Assembly (NCBI GenBank): GCA_937138415.1
Contig: CAKZPA010000040.1
Location: 1 to 64,000, forward strand
DNA: 64,000 bases
Direction of reading: 5' to 3'
Source: an uncultured Nitrospiraceae bacterium
GTDB taxonomy: Bacteria > Nitrospirota > Thermodesulfovibrionia > Thermodesulfovibrionales > SM23-35
The stretch's first letter is position 1; each line of letters opens with the position of its first letter. Under the pieces are notes generated by a model. The model saw only the letters and a program-made list of their open reading frames with translations, was not told where the DNA came from and searched no databases. A program made the position numbers and the translations under genes. Of this stretch, positions 1-7,190 are shown one piece after another.

Positions 1-91
1 GTATCCTGCCAAGCACATTGTCCGTCGTCCCTTCCTTCAGCAGGTCATCAATCCCCTTGCGTATTCTCTTACTTGGTAGTATCCTTTTCAT
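1..91 (-). mobile_element. N-terminal fragment of an IS256-like transposase, cut by the window edge
   Basis: On the minus strand an ATG at 91 opens a frame reading MKRILPSKRIRKGIDDLLKE and continuing off the window. This resembles the start of IS256-family (mutator-type) transposases, which move DNA by a DDE mechanism. An AGGAGA ribosome site lies at about 104-110. The stretch 92-180 upstream has no gene and would be the left flank of the element; its outer end may be near 180, where a TGTGATGTCC-type sequence begins on the minus strand, but the opposite end is outside the window, so terminal repeats cannot be confirmed. Only about 30 codons are visible, so the family assignment is tentative. 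Confidence 0.5.
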
Positions 92-340
92 GGGCTTCGG
101 TCTAATCTCCTTTCTAAATGTGGTGATTTATTAAGGATAACCGAAGCCTCCTCCTTTTACAGGTAGTTTAGGACATCACATTCGTAGGTGACCGCTATTC
201 GGTATTACCCGGAGCGGGGGTTTTTCTATAATCGCTCTTGGTTAGATGTGAAAAGGAGGATAATCCTACCGTCGTTGAGGCGGGATGATAGCGATGATGC
301 TGACGTAAAGATGCAAAAAACTGTGGGCAGGAGATGAATA

Positions 341-796
341 ATGGATACGACGAATCGGTATGTGATGATGTGTCTGAAAGCAGAAGAGATTCAGAGTATG
401 TGGCAGCCGCGACAGTGCGACTTTTTCATCGAACGGACGGATGCCGAAGAGGGAGTGAGTTTCTGCAATCCCGCCAAGGGCATGATTCAGGTCGTTACCC
501 TTTATTACGACGAAACGGCTGGAGAACGTTACGAAGAGGAATGCAGGGAAGTGAAAGATCAGGCCGTCTGGCTGCCCCGCCAGGACCAGTTGCAGGATTT
601 CATCGAACCGGATATCGAAAAAGTTCACGACCTTATGCGGCAGGTGATCACAGCACAGTATGTCGATTATGGTACGCATACCACCGTCGACGCACCGGCG
701 CTCTTTTATTCCATGGAGCAGCTTTGGTTCGCGTTTGTCATGGAGAAACGGTTCGGCAAGGTGTGGAACGAGTCAGCGTGGATTCCTGAAGGGTGA
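341..796 (+). CDS. Hypothetical protein, 151 aa, no recognised domain
   Basis: An ATG with a CAGGAG site 7 bases upstream opens a 151-residue acidic protein without signal peptide or membrane segment. It is rich in Glu, Asp, Gln and aromatic residues (motifs such as MWQPRQCDFF and WNESAWIPEG), which suggests a compact cytosolic fold, possibly a phage- or plasmid-type accessory protein. I do not recognise the family. A TATAAT hexamer at 227-232 may be the promoter -10 box. It lies between the IS fragment and the convergent FKBP-TPR gene, so it could have arrived with the mobile element. An overlapping reading at 334-789 in another frame is a shadow. Confidence 0.55.
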   Translation: MDTTNRYVMMCLKAEEIQSMWQPRQCDFFIERTDAEEGVSFCNPAKGMIQVVTLYYDETAGERYEEECREVKDQAVWLPRQDQLQDFIEPDIEKVHDLMRQVITAQYVDYGTHTTVDAPALFYSMEQLWFAFVMEKRFGKVWNESAWIPEG

Positions 797-891
797 AAGA
801 GGGTAACGACGCTCCGCCGTCAAGTAACCCAGCGACAACCGCGACCGAGAAGAGCGGTGTGTGCGTGATCAGCCAAAATAACATAACGAGT

Positions 892-2769
892 TCATTTCAG
901 CACAGTTTTTTTCAATTCATCGGCTACACGATTTATGACCGATTCCCAGTCACCGGGGGATGTCTGCCGGAAGAGTCTCATCGTCGGATACCAGGGAGTG
1001 TCTTCGCGATTCAGCATCCATCGCCAATCAGGGACAAAGGGAAGCAGTGTCCACACGGGTTTCCCCATAGCACCGGCCAGATGAGCAATAGAGGTGTCAA
1101 CCGAGATGACCAGGTCGAGGTGTTGGATGCACGCCGCAGCATCGGCGAAGTCCTGTATGAATGGTGTGTAGTCGACAATCCCGGTCCCCGAGCAATGAGA
1201 CGCTCCCGATTCTGTGTTTTTATGAAGTTTAAAGAAAACGGTGCCTGTCGTCCCTAACAGAGGGCTGACTTGTTCCGGCCTCAACGATCGGATGCGATCG
1301 TTCCGGTACGCGGGATCACCTGACCAGGCGAGCCCGATCCTGTAAGAACCTTGCTCTTTGCTTACGAGCTGTCTCCATCGCTCTACGGCGGATGGTTCGG
1401 CCGAGATGTATGGGACATGCGACGGGATCTCGTTCAGATCGGTTGTCATTAGACGGGGCAGACTGAGGAGATGACACTGAAGATCGCTTGCGGGCAATGG
1501 GAGTTGGAGGTCGAATACTCGGCTGATCCCCTTAAGTTTTTCGAACAATGTGATCAGTTCTCTTTGACACGCAACAAAGACGGTGCCCCCTCTCTCCGCG
1601 AGGAGAGGTGCGTAACGAATGAACTGGATGGTGTCGCCGAATCCCTGCTCCGCGAGGAGCAGGATCGACTTCCCGGAGACATCCTCACCCTTCCATGGTT
1701 TTGTGAGGTGCCTTGAGGGCGAATCAGGCAATTGGAGCCGCCATTCGTATTCTTCCCATCCCTCGCTAAAATTACCAGATAAAAGGAGTACCGTAGCGAG
1801 ATTGAAATGAGCCTCGGCAAGATTCGATTGGACAACGACCGCTTTTCGAAACGCTTCCTCTGCCTCCGCGAAGTGTGCTTTTTCCCGGAGTGCCACGCCA
1901 AGATTATTCAGAGCTTCGGCGAACTGCGGGTCCATGTCTATGGCTTTTCGATACCATGCAATGGCCGTGTCAAGGTCATCCCGGTCTTTATAAACGGCGC
2001 CGAGCGTATTGTACGTTGAGGCATGATCGGGCCTTGCCTCAGCCGCACGTTTTAAAAGAGCCAACGCTTCGTCGTGCTCGCCCTTTACGCGGAGGATGTT
2101 TCCGAGGTTTATCATTGCTTCGACGTGGTCGCTTCTCAGCGAGAGGGCACGCCGGTAACATTTGATCGATTCATCTGCGTTGCCTCTGACCTGCTCGAGA
2201 ACCCCCAGTCTGAACCACGCCTCGGTGAAATCGGGATCGATCTCGGTTGCGTCATGGTAGTGATCGCGTGCTTCGTCGAGGAATCCTTGTTCCTGGAGCG
2301 TTGCCCCCAACGCAAAATAGGCATCTGAGCTCGGCCCCGGCTTTATAATGTCGACGAGCGTCACATCGAACGTGAGATCCTTGCCCGCGAATTCATGATT
2401 GGCATCGAGCGTCACGGTCGCTTCGGTCACTTCGACTACTCTAAAAACCTTCTCTTCATTCTCCTGTTTTATTCTGATCTGCATGCCGACTTCTGGCTCG
2501 ATATGAGCAGGAAATGATTCCCGACTCACGATGTGCTTGAGTTCCTCCTGATAGGGTCCAAATGCCTCTTCTGCCCGCAGGACGACAGTTTTGTGCTCGC
2601 CGGGCGACATACCGATACATGCTCTCTCGAAACCCCTGATCAATCCGCTTTTCCCAATAGTCAACTGGAGAGGAGGCCTTCCATCCGAGCTATCCACAAT
2701 CATTCCGTCCTCGCTCCGGCATACAAAATGCACAGCTATCATATCGCCGAACTTCGCGCGCGTGTTCAT
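892..2769 (-). CDS. SlyD-like FKBP domain fused to TPR repeats and a GT9-like glycosyltransferase domain
   Basis: A 625-residue protein with three parts. Residues 1-143 form a SlyD/FKBP-type peptidyl-prolyl isomerase: the FKBP core is interrupted at about 70-125 by the insert-in-flap chaperone lobe, and the typical LVDI ending is present. Residues 148-345 are about six tetratricopeptide repeats (LGVLEQVRG, NLGNILRVKG, TLGAVYKDR, NLGVALREK). Residues 365-620 resemble the heptosyltransferase-like domain of many bacterial TPR-glycosyltransferases (LLLAEQGFGDTIQFIRYAPL, IGLAWSGDP, DLVISVDTSIAHLAGAMGKP). TPR-GT proteins usually modify protein or surface glycans. The FKBP domain at the front is unusual. 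There is no signal peptide, so it is probably cytosolic. It is followed upstream on the same strand by gspC-like and panB genes 26 and 36 bases apart, suggesting one operon. Confidence 0.85.
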   Translation of the reverse strand: MNTRAKFGDMIAVHFVCRSEDGMIVDSSDGRPPLQLTIGKSGLIRGFERACIGMSPGEHKTVVLRAEEAFGPYQEELKHIVSRESFPAHIEPEVGMQIRIKQENEEKVFRVVEVTEATVTLDANHEFAGKDLTFDVTLVDIIKPGPSSDAYFALGATLQEQGFLDEARDHYHDATEIDPDFTEAWFRLGVLEQVRGNADESIKCYRRALSLRSDHVEAMINLGNILRVKGEHDEALALLKRAAEARPDHASTYNTLGAVYKDRDDLDTAIAWYRKAIDMDPQFAEALNNLGVALREKAHFAEAEEAFRKAVVVQSNLAEAHFNLATVLLLSGNFSEGWEEYEWRLQLPDSPSRHLTKPWKGEDVSGKSILLLAEQGFGDTIQFIRYAPLLAERGGTVFVACQRELITLFEKLKGISRVFDLQLPLPASDLQCHLLSLPRLMTTDLNEIPSHVPYISAEPSAVERWRQLVSKEQGSYRIGLAWSGDPAYRNDRIRSLRPEQVSPLLGTTGTVFFKLHKNTESGASHCSGTGIVDYTPFIQDFADAAACIQHLDLVISVDTSIAHLAGAMGKPVWTLLPFVPDWRWMLNREDTPWYPTMRLFRQTSPGDWESVINRVADELKKTVLK

Positions 2770-2795
2770 TGATTCATAATCCTTTCTTTATTCAC

Positions 2796-3506
2796 CTATT
2801 TCCCTATATTGAAGTGATCATAGACCACTGATTCGAGATTGCTTCGGGGCGGCGGTATCGACACGGGTTTCTCCTTCGAAGGTGTCGATTCGGCTTGAGC
2901 AGCCTGTTGCGCTTTCTGAATGGGGACGCTGCGCCGAGGAGCATCTGCACCCACGGGCTGCTGAGGTTCAGCAGGCTGAGCAGAGTCGCGCATTTTCGAT
3001 TTCCGTTTGTCGATCACGTGCACGAAAAGGTATTCTTCACCGCGCGTCATGAAAATTTTATCTGGCCCGACCTCCTTGAGCGTGAATCCGCTCAACGTAT
3101 CGCCTTTCTTTAACGCGATCTGCCGTTTGCCGCGTCCCGGCGTGGTCCGGGGAGCTTTCAGATCCTCCAGATACGCTACTTGCTGCTCGTCGGAGACCAT
3201 CGTCCCATAAAGCACAAAGTCGGGCCTCGGCAGTTCCGGCTCACCCTTCTTCTCGGGCGGAATTATTCGGTCAGGATGAAAAACATTGTCGTCTCCTATG
3301 CTCGCGTAATCTGAAGCAGAGGGTGGAGAGAATTCGCGGTAAGATAGAGCTCCAGCAGCGTCGACTTTCTTTTGTTCGGGAAGGATAAAGGCGACGTCCG
3401 TCGAGATGACCGGTGCTAGAACATATCTTACTATCAGCATGACAAGACACAAAAGAATGACATTCAGTACGGTAATGTGTCTGAAAAGATGTTTAGTCTT
3501 CGTCAT
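2796..3506 (-). CDS. GspC/PulC-like type II secretion protein, orphan
   Basis: A 236-residue protein with one membrane anchor at about residues 13-32 (VLNVILLCLVMLIVRYVL), a periplasmic linker, and an HR-type domain at about 70-170 with the expected pattern LYGTMVSDEQQVAYLED followed by a KKGDTLSGFTLKEV segment and a VKxVxxDxI-like strand. The tail is Pro/Gln/Ala-rich and disordered. GspC proteins link the inner-membrane platform of type II secretion to the outer-membrane secretin. No other gsp gene is present here, so it serves a system encoded elsewhere or has another role such as pilus assembly. The C-terminal PDZ domain seen in longer GspC is absent. It sits between panB and the FKBP-TPR gene on the same strand. 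Confidence 0.7.
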   Translation of the reverse strand: MTKTKHLFRHITVLNVILLCLVMLIVRYVLAPVISTDVAFILPEQKKVDAAGALSYREFSPPSASDYASIGDDNVFHPDRIIPPEKKGEPELPRPDFVLYGTMVSDEQQVAYLEDLKAPRTTPGRGKRQIALKKGDTLSGFTLKEVGPDKIFMTRGEEYLFVHVIDKRKSKMRDSAQPAEPQQPVGADAPRRSVPIQKAQQAAQAESTPSKEKPVSIPPPRSNLESVVYDHFNIGK

Positions 3507-3542
3507 ATCAGGATAGAATACACAATCGCTGCGAACGCCCGG

Positions 3543-4343
3543 CTATTTGAAACTCTGATCCTCGGTCGGGAAGAGACCACCTTCGACCTCTTCTCTGTAA
3601 CGCGAAATCGCTTCGAGGGCGAGGCTCCTCAGATTGACATACTGCTTCGCGAACTTCGGCAAGAACCGCTCGAACAGGCCGACGACGTCGTGGAGGACGA
3701 GCACCTGCCCGTCGCAGTAGGGACCTGCGCCGATGCCGATCGTGGGGATCGAGATCTCGTCCGTTATCTGTTTCGCGAGACCCATCGGAATGGCTTCGAG
3801 GAGAAGGAACGCCGCTCCGGCATCCTCCACGACGCGGGCGTGTTCGAGAAGCCGCTTGGCTGACTCCTCGGTCTTTCCCTGCACTTTGTAGCCACCCATG
3901 CGGTGGATCGACTGCGGTGTGAGGCCAATGTGTGCCATCACCGGGATATCCGCTTTCGCCATCGCTCTGATACGGTCCGCGACCTCCGCTCCGCCTTCGA
4001 TCTTGACCGCCGACGCGCCGGCTTCCTTGAGGAATCTTCCCGCATTCCGAACTGCGTCTTCGATGCTCGCCTGGTAGGACATGAAGGGCAGATCGCCGAT
4101 GACGATGGCGTTCCGCACAGCGCGTGAAACGATCCTCGTATGGTAGACCATCTCGTCCATTGTCACCGGGAGCGTATTCTCGAGACCCTGCACGACCATC
4201 CCGACGGAATCCCCGACGATGATGCCGTCGATCCCGGCTTCGTCGACGATTTTCGCAAAAGGGTAGTCGTACGCCGTGAGCATCGAGATTTTCTTTTTCT
4301 CTCTCTTCTTTTTCAGAAGGTCATGAATGGTTATCTTTGGCAT
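3543..4343 (-). CDS. panB: 3-methyl-2-oxobutanoate hydroxymethyltransferase (PanB)
   Basis: PanB transfers a hydroxymethyl group from methylenetetrahydrofolate to 2-oxoisovalerate, giving ketopantoate for pantothenate and CoA synthesis in the cytosol. The 266-residue protein has normal family length and its signature segments: [17 protein letters not shown] at the start, the metal-binding GDSVGM near residue 45, [14 protein letters not shown], and HIGLTPQ near residue 140. The ATG at 4343 is preceded by a GAGAGGAAG-like ribosome site. panD, a second pantothenate gene, lies only 1.6 kb away on the other strand, so this end of the window contributes two steps of the pathway, with panC not seen. 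Confidence 0.95.
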   Translation of the reverse strand: MPKITIHDLLKKKREKKKISMLTAYDYPFAKIVDEAGIDGIIVGDSVGMVVQGLENTLPVTMDEMVYHTRIVSRAVRNAIVIGDLPFMSYQASIEDAVRNAGRFLKEAGASAVKIEGGAEVADRIRAMAKADIPVMAHIGLTPQSIHRMGGYKVQGKTEESAKRLLEHARVVEDAGAAFLLLEAIPMGLAKQITDEISIPTIGIGAGPYCDGQVLVLHDVVGLFERFLPKFAKQYVNLRSLALEAISRYREEVEGGLFPTEDQSFK

Positions 4344-4407
4344 TTTTATTTCTTCCTCTCAACAGCCATCATAGCGATTTTTACCACAAAGCGCGCACCG
4401 TCTCGCA

Positions 4408-4655
4408 TCATTTGCATCGCTCTTCGTGTTCTTCGGTCGGGATGAAGTCTTCATCTCCGTGAAAGGCGAGCTCGCGCTCGTTCCTCAATTTGTTCGAGAT
4501 GCGGGCGATCTTCCCAATGTCGCAGTCAGATTCCGGCGTTGCCGTCCCGCGGGCGAACGAACCGAAGAGGACGAGACTGACGAGACGGTCCCGTAGTAGT
4601 TGCGTATCCTCTTTTTCAAGGCCCGAACGAGTTTCTTTTCCCTTCGTTTAGTCAC
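4408..4655 (-). pseudogene. Decayed MNT-type nucleotidyltransferase
   Basis: Two minus-strand frames together read as a minimal nucleotidyltransferase. A GTG at 4655 starts MTKRREKKLVRALKK; after a one-base slip in an AAAAA run near 4617 the second frame continues EDTQLLRDRLVSLVLFGSFA and then TPESDCDI. The nucleotide-binding GSFARG and first catalytic Asp are visible, but the sequence then jumps directly to a C-terminal-like tail ending at 4408, so the middle of the domain, including the rest of the DxD motif, is deleted. It stands immediately next to an intact MNT/HEPN pair, so it is likely a dead second antitoxin-type gene. Confidence 0.7.
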
Positions 4656-4658
4656 ATC

Positions 4659-4994
4659 TCATACAAGTCGCACGGCGGTTCTCAGCACTTCGACGATAAA
4701 GGGGTTTTTCGAACGCTTCATGTCTTCGAACTCGTCGACCGTGTAAACGAGCGGTTGGATCGGGAGATCGGTCAGATCGAGAATTTTACCGATGCGGTCA
4801 AAAAAGCGCTCTCTGAAGTCCCCGACGATCAGAAGGTCGATATCGCTCCCCTCGTGGATTTCTTTTTTCGCGAAGGAGCCGTAGAGGTACACTTCACGGA
4901 CAGGGAGAGTGTCTTTCAGCGTCGAAAGAAACTCTCTCAATCGCGCAAAGATTTTTTCGTATTCTCCAATATTGATTCTGCGGAGCGTATGCAC
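4659..4994 (-). CDS. MNT-domain nucleotidyltransferase, partner of the HEPN gene (antitoxin-like)
   Basis: A 111-residue minimal nucleotidyltransferase. The catalytic signature GSFAKKEIHEGSDIDLLIV at about residues 40-58 has the Gly-Ser pair and the Asp-x-Asp that hold Mg-ATP. In known MNT/HEPN toxin-antitoxin pairs the MNT protein adds AMP to the HEPN ribonuclease and silences it. Here the gene overlaps the 3' part of the upstream HEPN gene by 58 bases, the usual sign of coupled translation. A function in phage defence or stress response is inferred from the pair, not shown by the sequence. The gene is followed by the remnant of another nucleotidyltransferase. Confidence 0.85.
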   Translation of the reverse strand: MHTLRRINIGEYEKIFARLREFLSTLKDTLPVREVYLYGSFAKKEIHEGSDIDLLIVGDFRERFFDRIGKILDLTDLPIQPLVYTVDEFEDMKRSKNPFIVEVLRTAVRLV

Positions 4995-5335
4995 CGTGCG
5001 GCATCCTCACTTTCGTAGAACTCGGCAGGGGCAAGGTCTCCCCCTAAACCGTTCGGATATCTTGTCGGTATATAATACATGTCGAGCGTCCTCGCATCAG
5101 TCGAAAGACTCATGAACGAGGCTTCAAGCTTTGCGCATTCCGTCAACAGTTCTTTGAGCGAGTGCGTCATGATGGAGGCGAACCCCTTTTCGTACAGGTA
5201 CGCTTTCAGCGCTTTCTCGCCGCTCTGCTGTGCCTGGAAACAGCTCCACTCGTAATTGCCGGCCTGAAAACTATCCCTGGAAGCCTTAAGGTCGGCTTCG
5301 GCTTGCCTCATCCATTTGCGCGTTATCCTTCTCAT
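4937..5335 (-). CDS. HEPN-domain protein (toxin-like), paired with MNT
   Basis: A four-helix HEPN protein of 132 residues, with the family pattern of an N-terminal WMRQAEADLKASRDSF helix, a CFQAQQSGEKALKAYL helix, a MTHSLKELL segment and a conserved YIPTRYPNG loop. HEPN proteins are often metal-independent RNases. The typical R-x4-6-H catalytic motif is not obvious here, so nuclease activity is uncertain. I chose the ATG at 5335 because homologues begin just before the first helix; a GTG at 5356 would add seven residues. No clear ribosome site precedes either. It precedes and overlaps the MNT gene on the same strand. Confidence 0.8.
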   Translation of the reverse strand: MRRITRKWMRQAEADLKASRDSFQAGNYEWSCFQAQQSGEKALKAYLYEKGFASIMTHSLKELLTECAKLEASFMSLSTDARTLDMYYIPTRYPNGLGGDLAPAEFYESEDAARCIRSAESILENTKKSLRD

Positions 5336-5486
5336 CGTCGCATCGGGAGGTGACACGATCGCTAAGCATATTATACCGGAACTCGGCCTGATAGGCGCAC
5401 CGTCGGTACACGGTTTTTAAAGGACGAGAATGGTTAAACGGTAAAATCCATGCTCGGCACCGCAGCCCCATCGAATGCGCGGGCTG

Positions 5487-5517
5487 TTGACACGGAGAAT
5501 GAAAGATATGGTATGGT
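5487..5517 (+). promoter_or_regulatory. Putative promoter of tRNA-Ala
   Basis: A perfect TTGACA at 5487-5492 is followed by overlapping TATGGT-type hexamers at 5507-5512 and 5512-5517, made by a short TATGG tandem repeat. The second lies 19 bases from the -35 box and would start transcription just before the tRNA at 5528. The spacing is slightly long, so the exact -10 box is uncertain. Confidence 0.45.
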
Positions 5518-5524
5518 ATGGATC

Positions 5525-5603
<79 letters not shown>

Positions 5604-5948
5604 ATTCTTATGAATGGAAGGAGCACGACAGGCGAACCGTCGTGTCCCGCAGTGTGAGGCTTCCATGAACACTATCGCGAAGGGAGTGCGTTCAGCGGTA
5701 ACGAGCATCTTCGCTCGTTCCGTGCAATGAAACGCACCTCCATCGTTCGTTTCTCGTAATTGTTACGCATCTTTCCGTTCCGCAGTGCGCTCGCACGTCT
5801 TGCAACCAATGAGCGCTGAGCGCTCGACTTCGCGCGTTTCCTCTATGAACGTCCTTTTCACACGGATGACTCTGCGCCACCTGCCGATGTGGCAAGGCAA
5901 AGCACGGCGGGTACCGCGAAGCAGGAGAAAAAAAGCGGCGCCGTGAGC
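5604..5948. other. Intergenic region with a nested hairpin, no gene recognised
   Basis: No convincing coding region is seen between tRNA-Ala and panD. The stretch 5692-5743 holds a nested inverted repeat: an outer GTGCGTT/AACGCAC pair encloses a perfect 7-bp inner stem AACGAGC/GCTCGTT with loop ATCTTC. No T-run follows, so it is not a normal intrinsic terminator. A second smaller inverted repeat, CACGAC/GTCGTG, lies near 5622-5643. Possible roles are tRNA processing, an RNA element or a REP-like repeat. Confidence 0.45.
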
Positions 5949-5960
5949 TATAATGATACC

Positions 5961-6311
5961 ATGCTGAGGAGTTTTCTCAGAGCGAAGATCCATAACGCGA
6001 CGGTCACCGAATCGAACCTTTCGTACGAGGGGAGCATTACGATCGATGCGGCGATCATAGAGGAGGCTGGGATCCTCCCATACGAGCAGGTCATGATCAG
6101 CAACCTCAACAATGGGGAGCGCTTCGAGACGTACGTCATCCCTGGCAAAAGCGGGGAGATCTGTCTCAACGGTCCGACCGCCCGAAAAGGGGTCGTCGGC
6201 GACAAAATCATTATTTTCAGTTACGGGTATCTCGACGACGCGAGAACCGAAGGCTTTCGACCGAAGATCGTCCGCCTGGACGAAAAGAATCGCATTGTAA
6301 AAACGACGTGA
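5961..6311 (+). CDS. panD: Aspartate 1-decarboxylase (PanD)
   Basis: PanD converts aspartate to beta-alanine for pantothenate synthesis. It is made as a proenzyme that cleaves itself at Gly-Ser to form a pyruvoyl cofactor. The predicted 116-residue product begins MLRSFLRAKIHNATVTESN, has the cleavage site in YEGSITID near residue 24, and shows the conserved NNGERFETY and NGPTARKG segments. The start at 5961 fits the family; the open frame extends to 5889 but that extra part is not PanD-like. No ribosome site precedes the ATG. A TATAAT lies at 5949-5954, six bases upstream, so the transcript may be leaderless, although no clear -35 box was found. Confidence 0.95.
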   Translation: MLRSFLRAKIHNATVTESNLSYEGSITIDAAIIEEAGILPYEQVMISNLNNGERFETYVIPGKSGEICLNGPTARKGVVGDKIIIFSYGYLDDARTEGFRPKIVRLDEKNRIVKTT

Positions 6312-6559
6312 TGCCCCTTCGGCGTCGGACGCGGGAGATATCCTGCGATCTGTCTTCGGCTGGCACCGCGACACAGTCCGCGCTGCAGGAGACCTTTCGC
6401 CATCTGGGACGTTCTCTCCTTTTTGTTCCGACCCTCTGCCGTCTGGCCCGGAGTATTCAGACGCTCAGTGTTCGGAGATCGGCACAATAAACCCGCCCGT
6501 ACGCTCTGTCCCGTCAGTATCCCCATGAATTCATGAATGTCACAGGCTAAACATTTTTC
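6312..6559. other. Intergenic region, no feature recognised
   Basis: Between panD and the TetR promoter there are about 250 bases with no supported gene, RNA or terminator. Small open frames exist on both strands but have no ribosome site or family resemblance. Confidence 0.4.
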
Positions 6560-6617
6560 TTGACATCGCGATCCACCCGTCGTAAACTGAACGTACGTTC
6601 ACATGAACAAACGTTCA
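6560..6617 (+). promoter_or_regulatory. tetR promoter with two tandem palindromic operators
   Basis: TTGACA at 6560-6565, a 17-base spacer and TAAACT at 6583-6588 form a sigma70-type promoter. Two related palindromes follow: the perfect TGAACGTACGTTCA at 6588-6601 and the near copy TGAACAAACGTTCA at 6604-6617, centres 16 bases apart. The first covers the predicted transcription start and the second overlaps the annotated start codon at 6603. This layout fits autorepression by the TetR protein encoded immediately downstream; that is inferred. Confidence 0.75.
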
Positions 6618-7190
6618 GGTATGAAATCGAGGGAGCGGATCATGAGAGCCGCCATGGATGTTTTTCTCCGGAAGGGGTATGCGAAGGCGAGCATCCGCGA
6701 GATCGCGCGGTCGGCCGGCCTCAGCGTCGGGGCCGTCTACCTCTATTTCCGGAACAAGGAGGAACTGTACAAGAACCTGATCCTCGAGAAGATGAGAGAT
6801 CTGGAGAGCAGGACGGCACGGCTGTTCGAGACGATAGGATCGGCGCCGGAGGCGCTGTCCGGGATACTCGGTATGCACCTCGAACATGCGATTAAGCACC
6901 GGGAGTTCATTCTCCTCCACATCAGGGAGCACGGCTTTACGTTCGGTGCTCAAGAGAAGAGGAAATTTTTCGAGCACCAGAAGGAAATGGTCGAGAACAT
7001 TATCCGGCGGGGAATCCTCTCGGGAGAATTCAGGAAGTGCAATCCCGGGGATATGGCGACGATGATCATGGGGTCCTTGAGAGGGATCATCCTGACCGTT
7101 GCCCTCGACGACACGCGCATCAGTGCGAAGATGCTGAATGACTACGTGTTGAGCGGCCTCCTGAAGACTTCGAAGGAGGGATCACTATGA
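6603..7190 (+). CDS. TetR/AcrR-family repressor of the adjacent efflux operon
   Basis: A 195-residue regulator. Residues 7-55 are the TetR helix-turn-helix: RIMRAAMDVFLRKGYAKASI, then REIARSAGLSVGAVYLYFRNKEE is the recognition part. The remainder is a ligand-binding helical domain. Such proteins repress efflux genes until a toxic ligand binds. The gene overlaps the TolC gene by 4 bases (ATGA), so regulator and pump are one operon. Start choice is uncertain: ATG 6603 lies inside the second operator and only about 8 bases after the predicted transcription start, without a ribosome site; ATG 6621 (MKSRERIM) gives a longer leader. Confidence 0.9.
   Translation: MNKRSGMKSRERIMRAAMDVFLRKGYAKASIREIARSAGLSVGAVYLYFRNKEELYKNLILEKMRDLESRTARLFETIGSAPEALSGILGMHLEHAIKHREFILLHIREHGFTFGAQEKRKFFEHQKEMVENIIRRGILSGEFRKCNPGDMATMIMGSLRGIILTVALDDTRISAKMLNDYVLSGLLKTSKEGSL

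Noticed and set aside
5505-5524. TATGG tandem repeat before tRNA-Ala as a mobile or CRISPR-like repeat
   Set aside because: Only three short copies and no spacers; it is better explained as the -10 region of the tRNA promoter.
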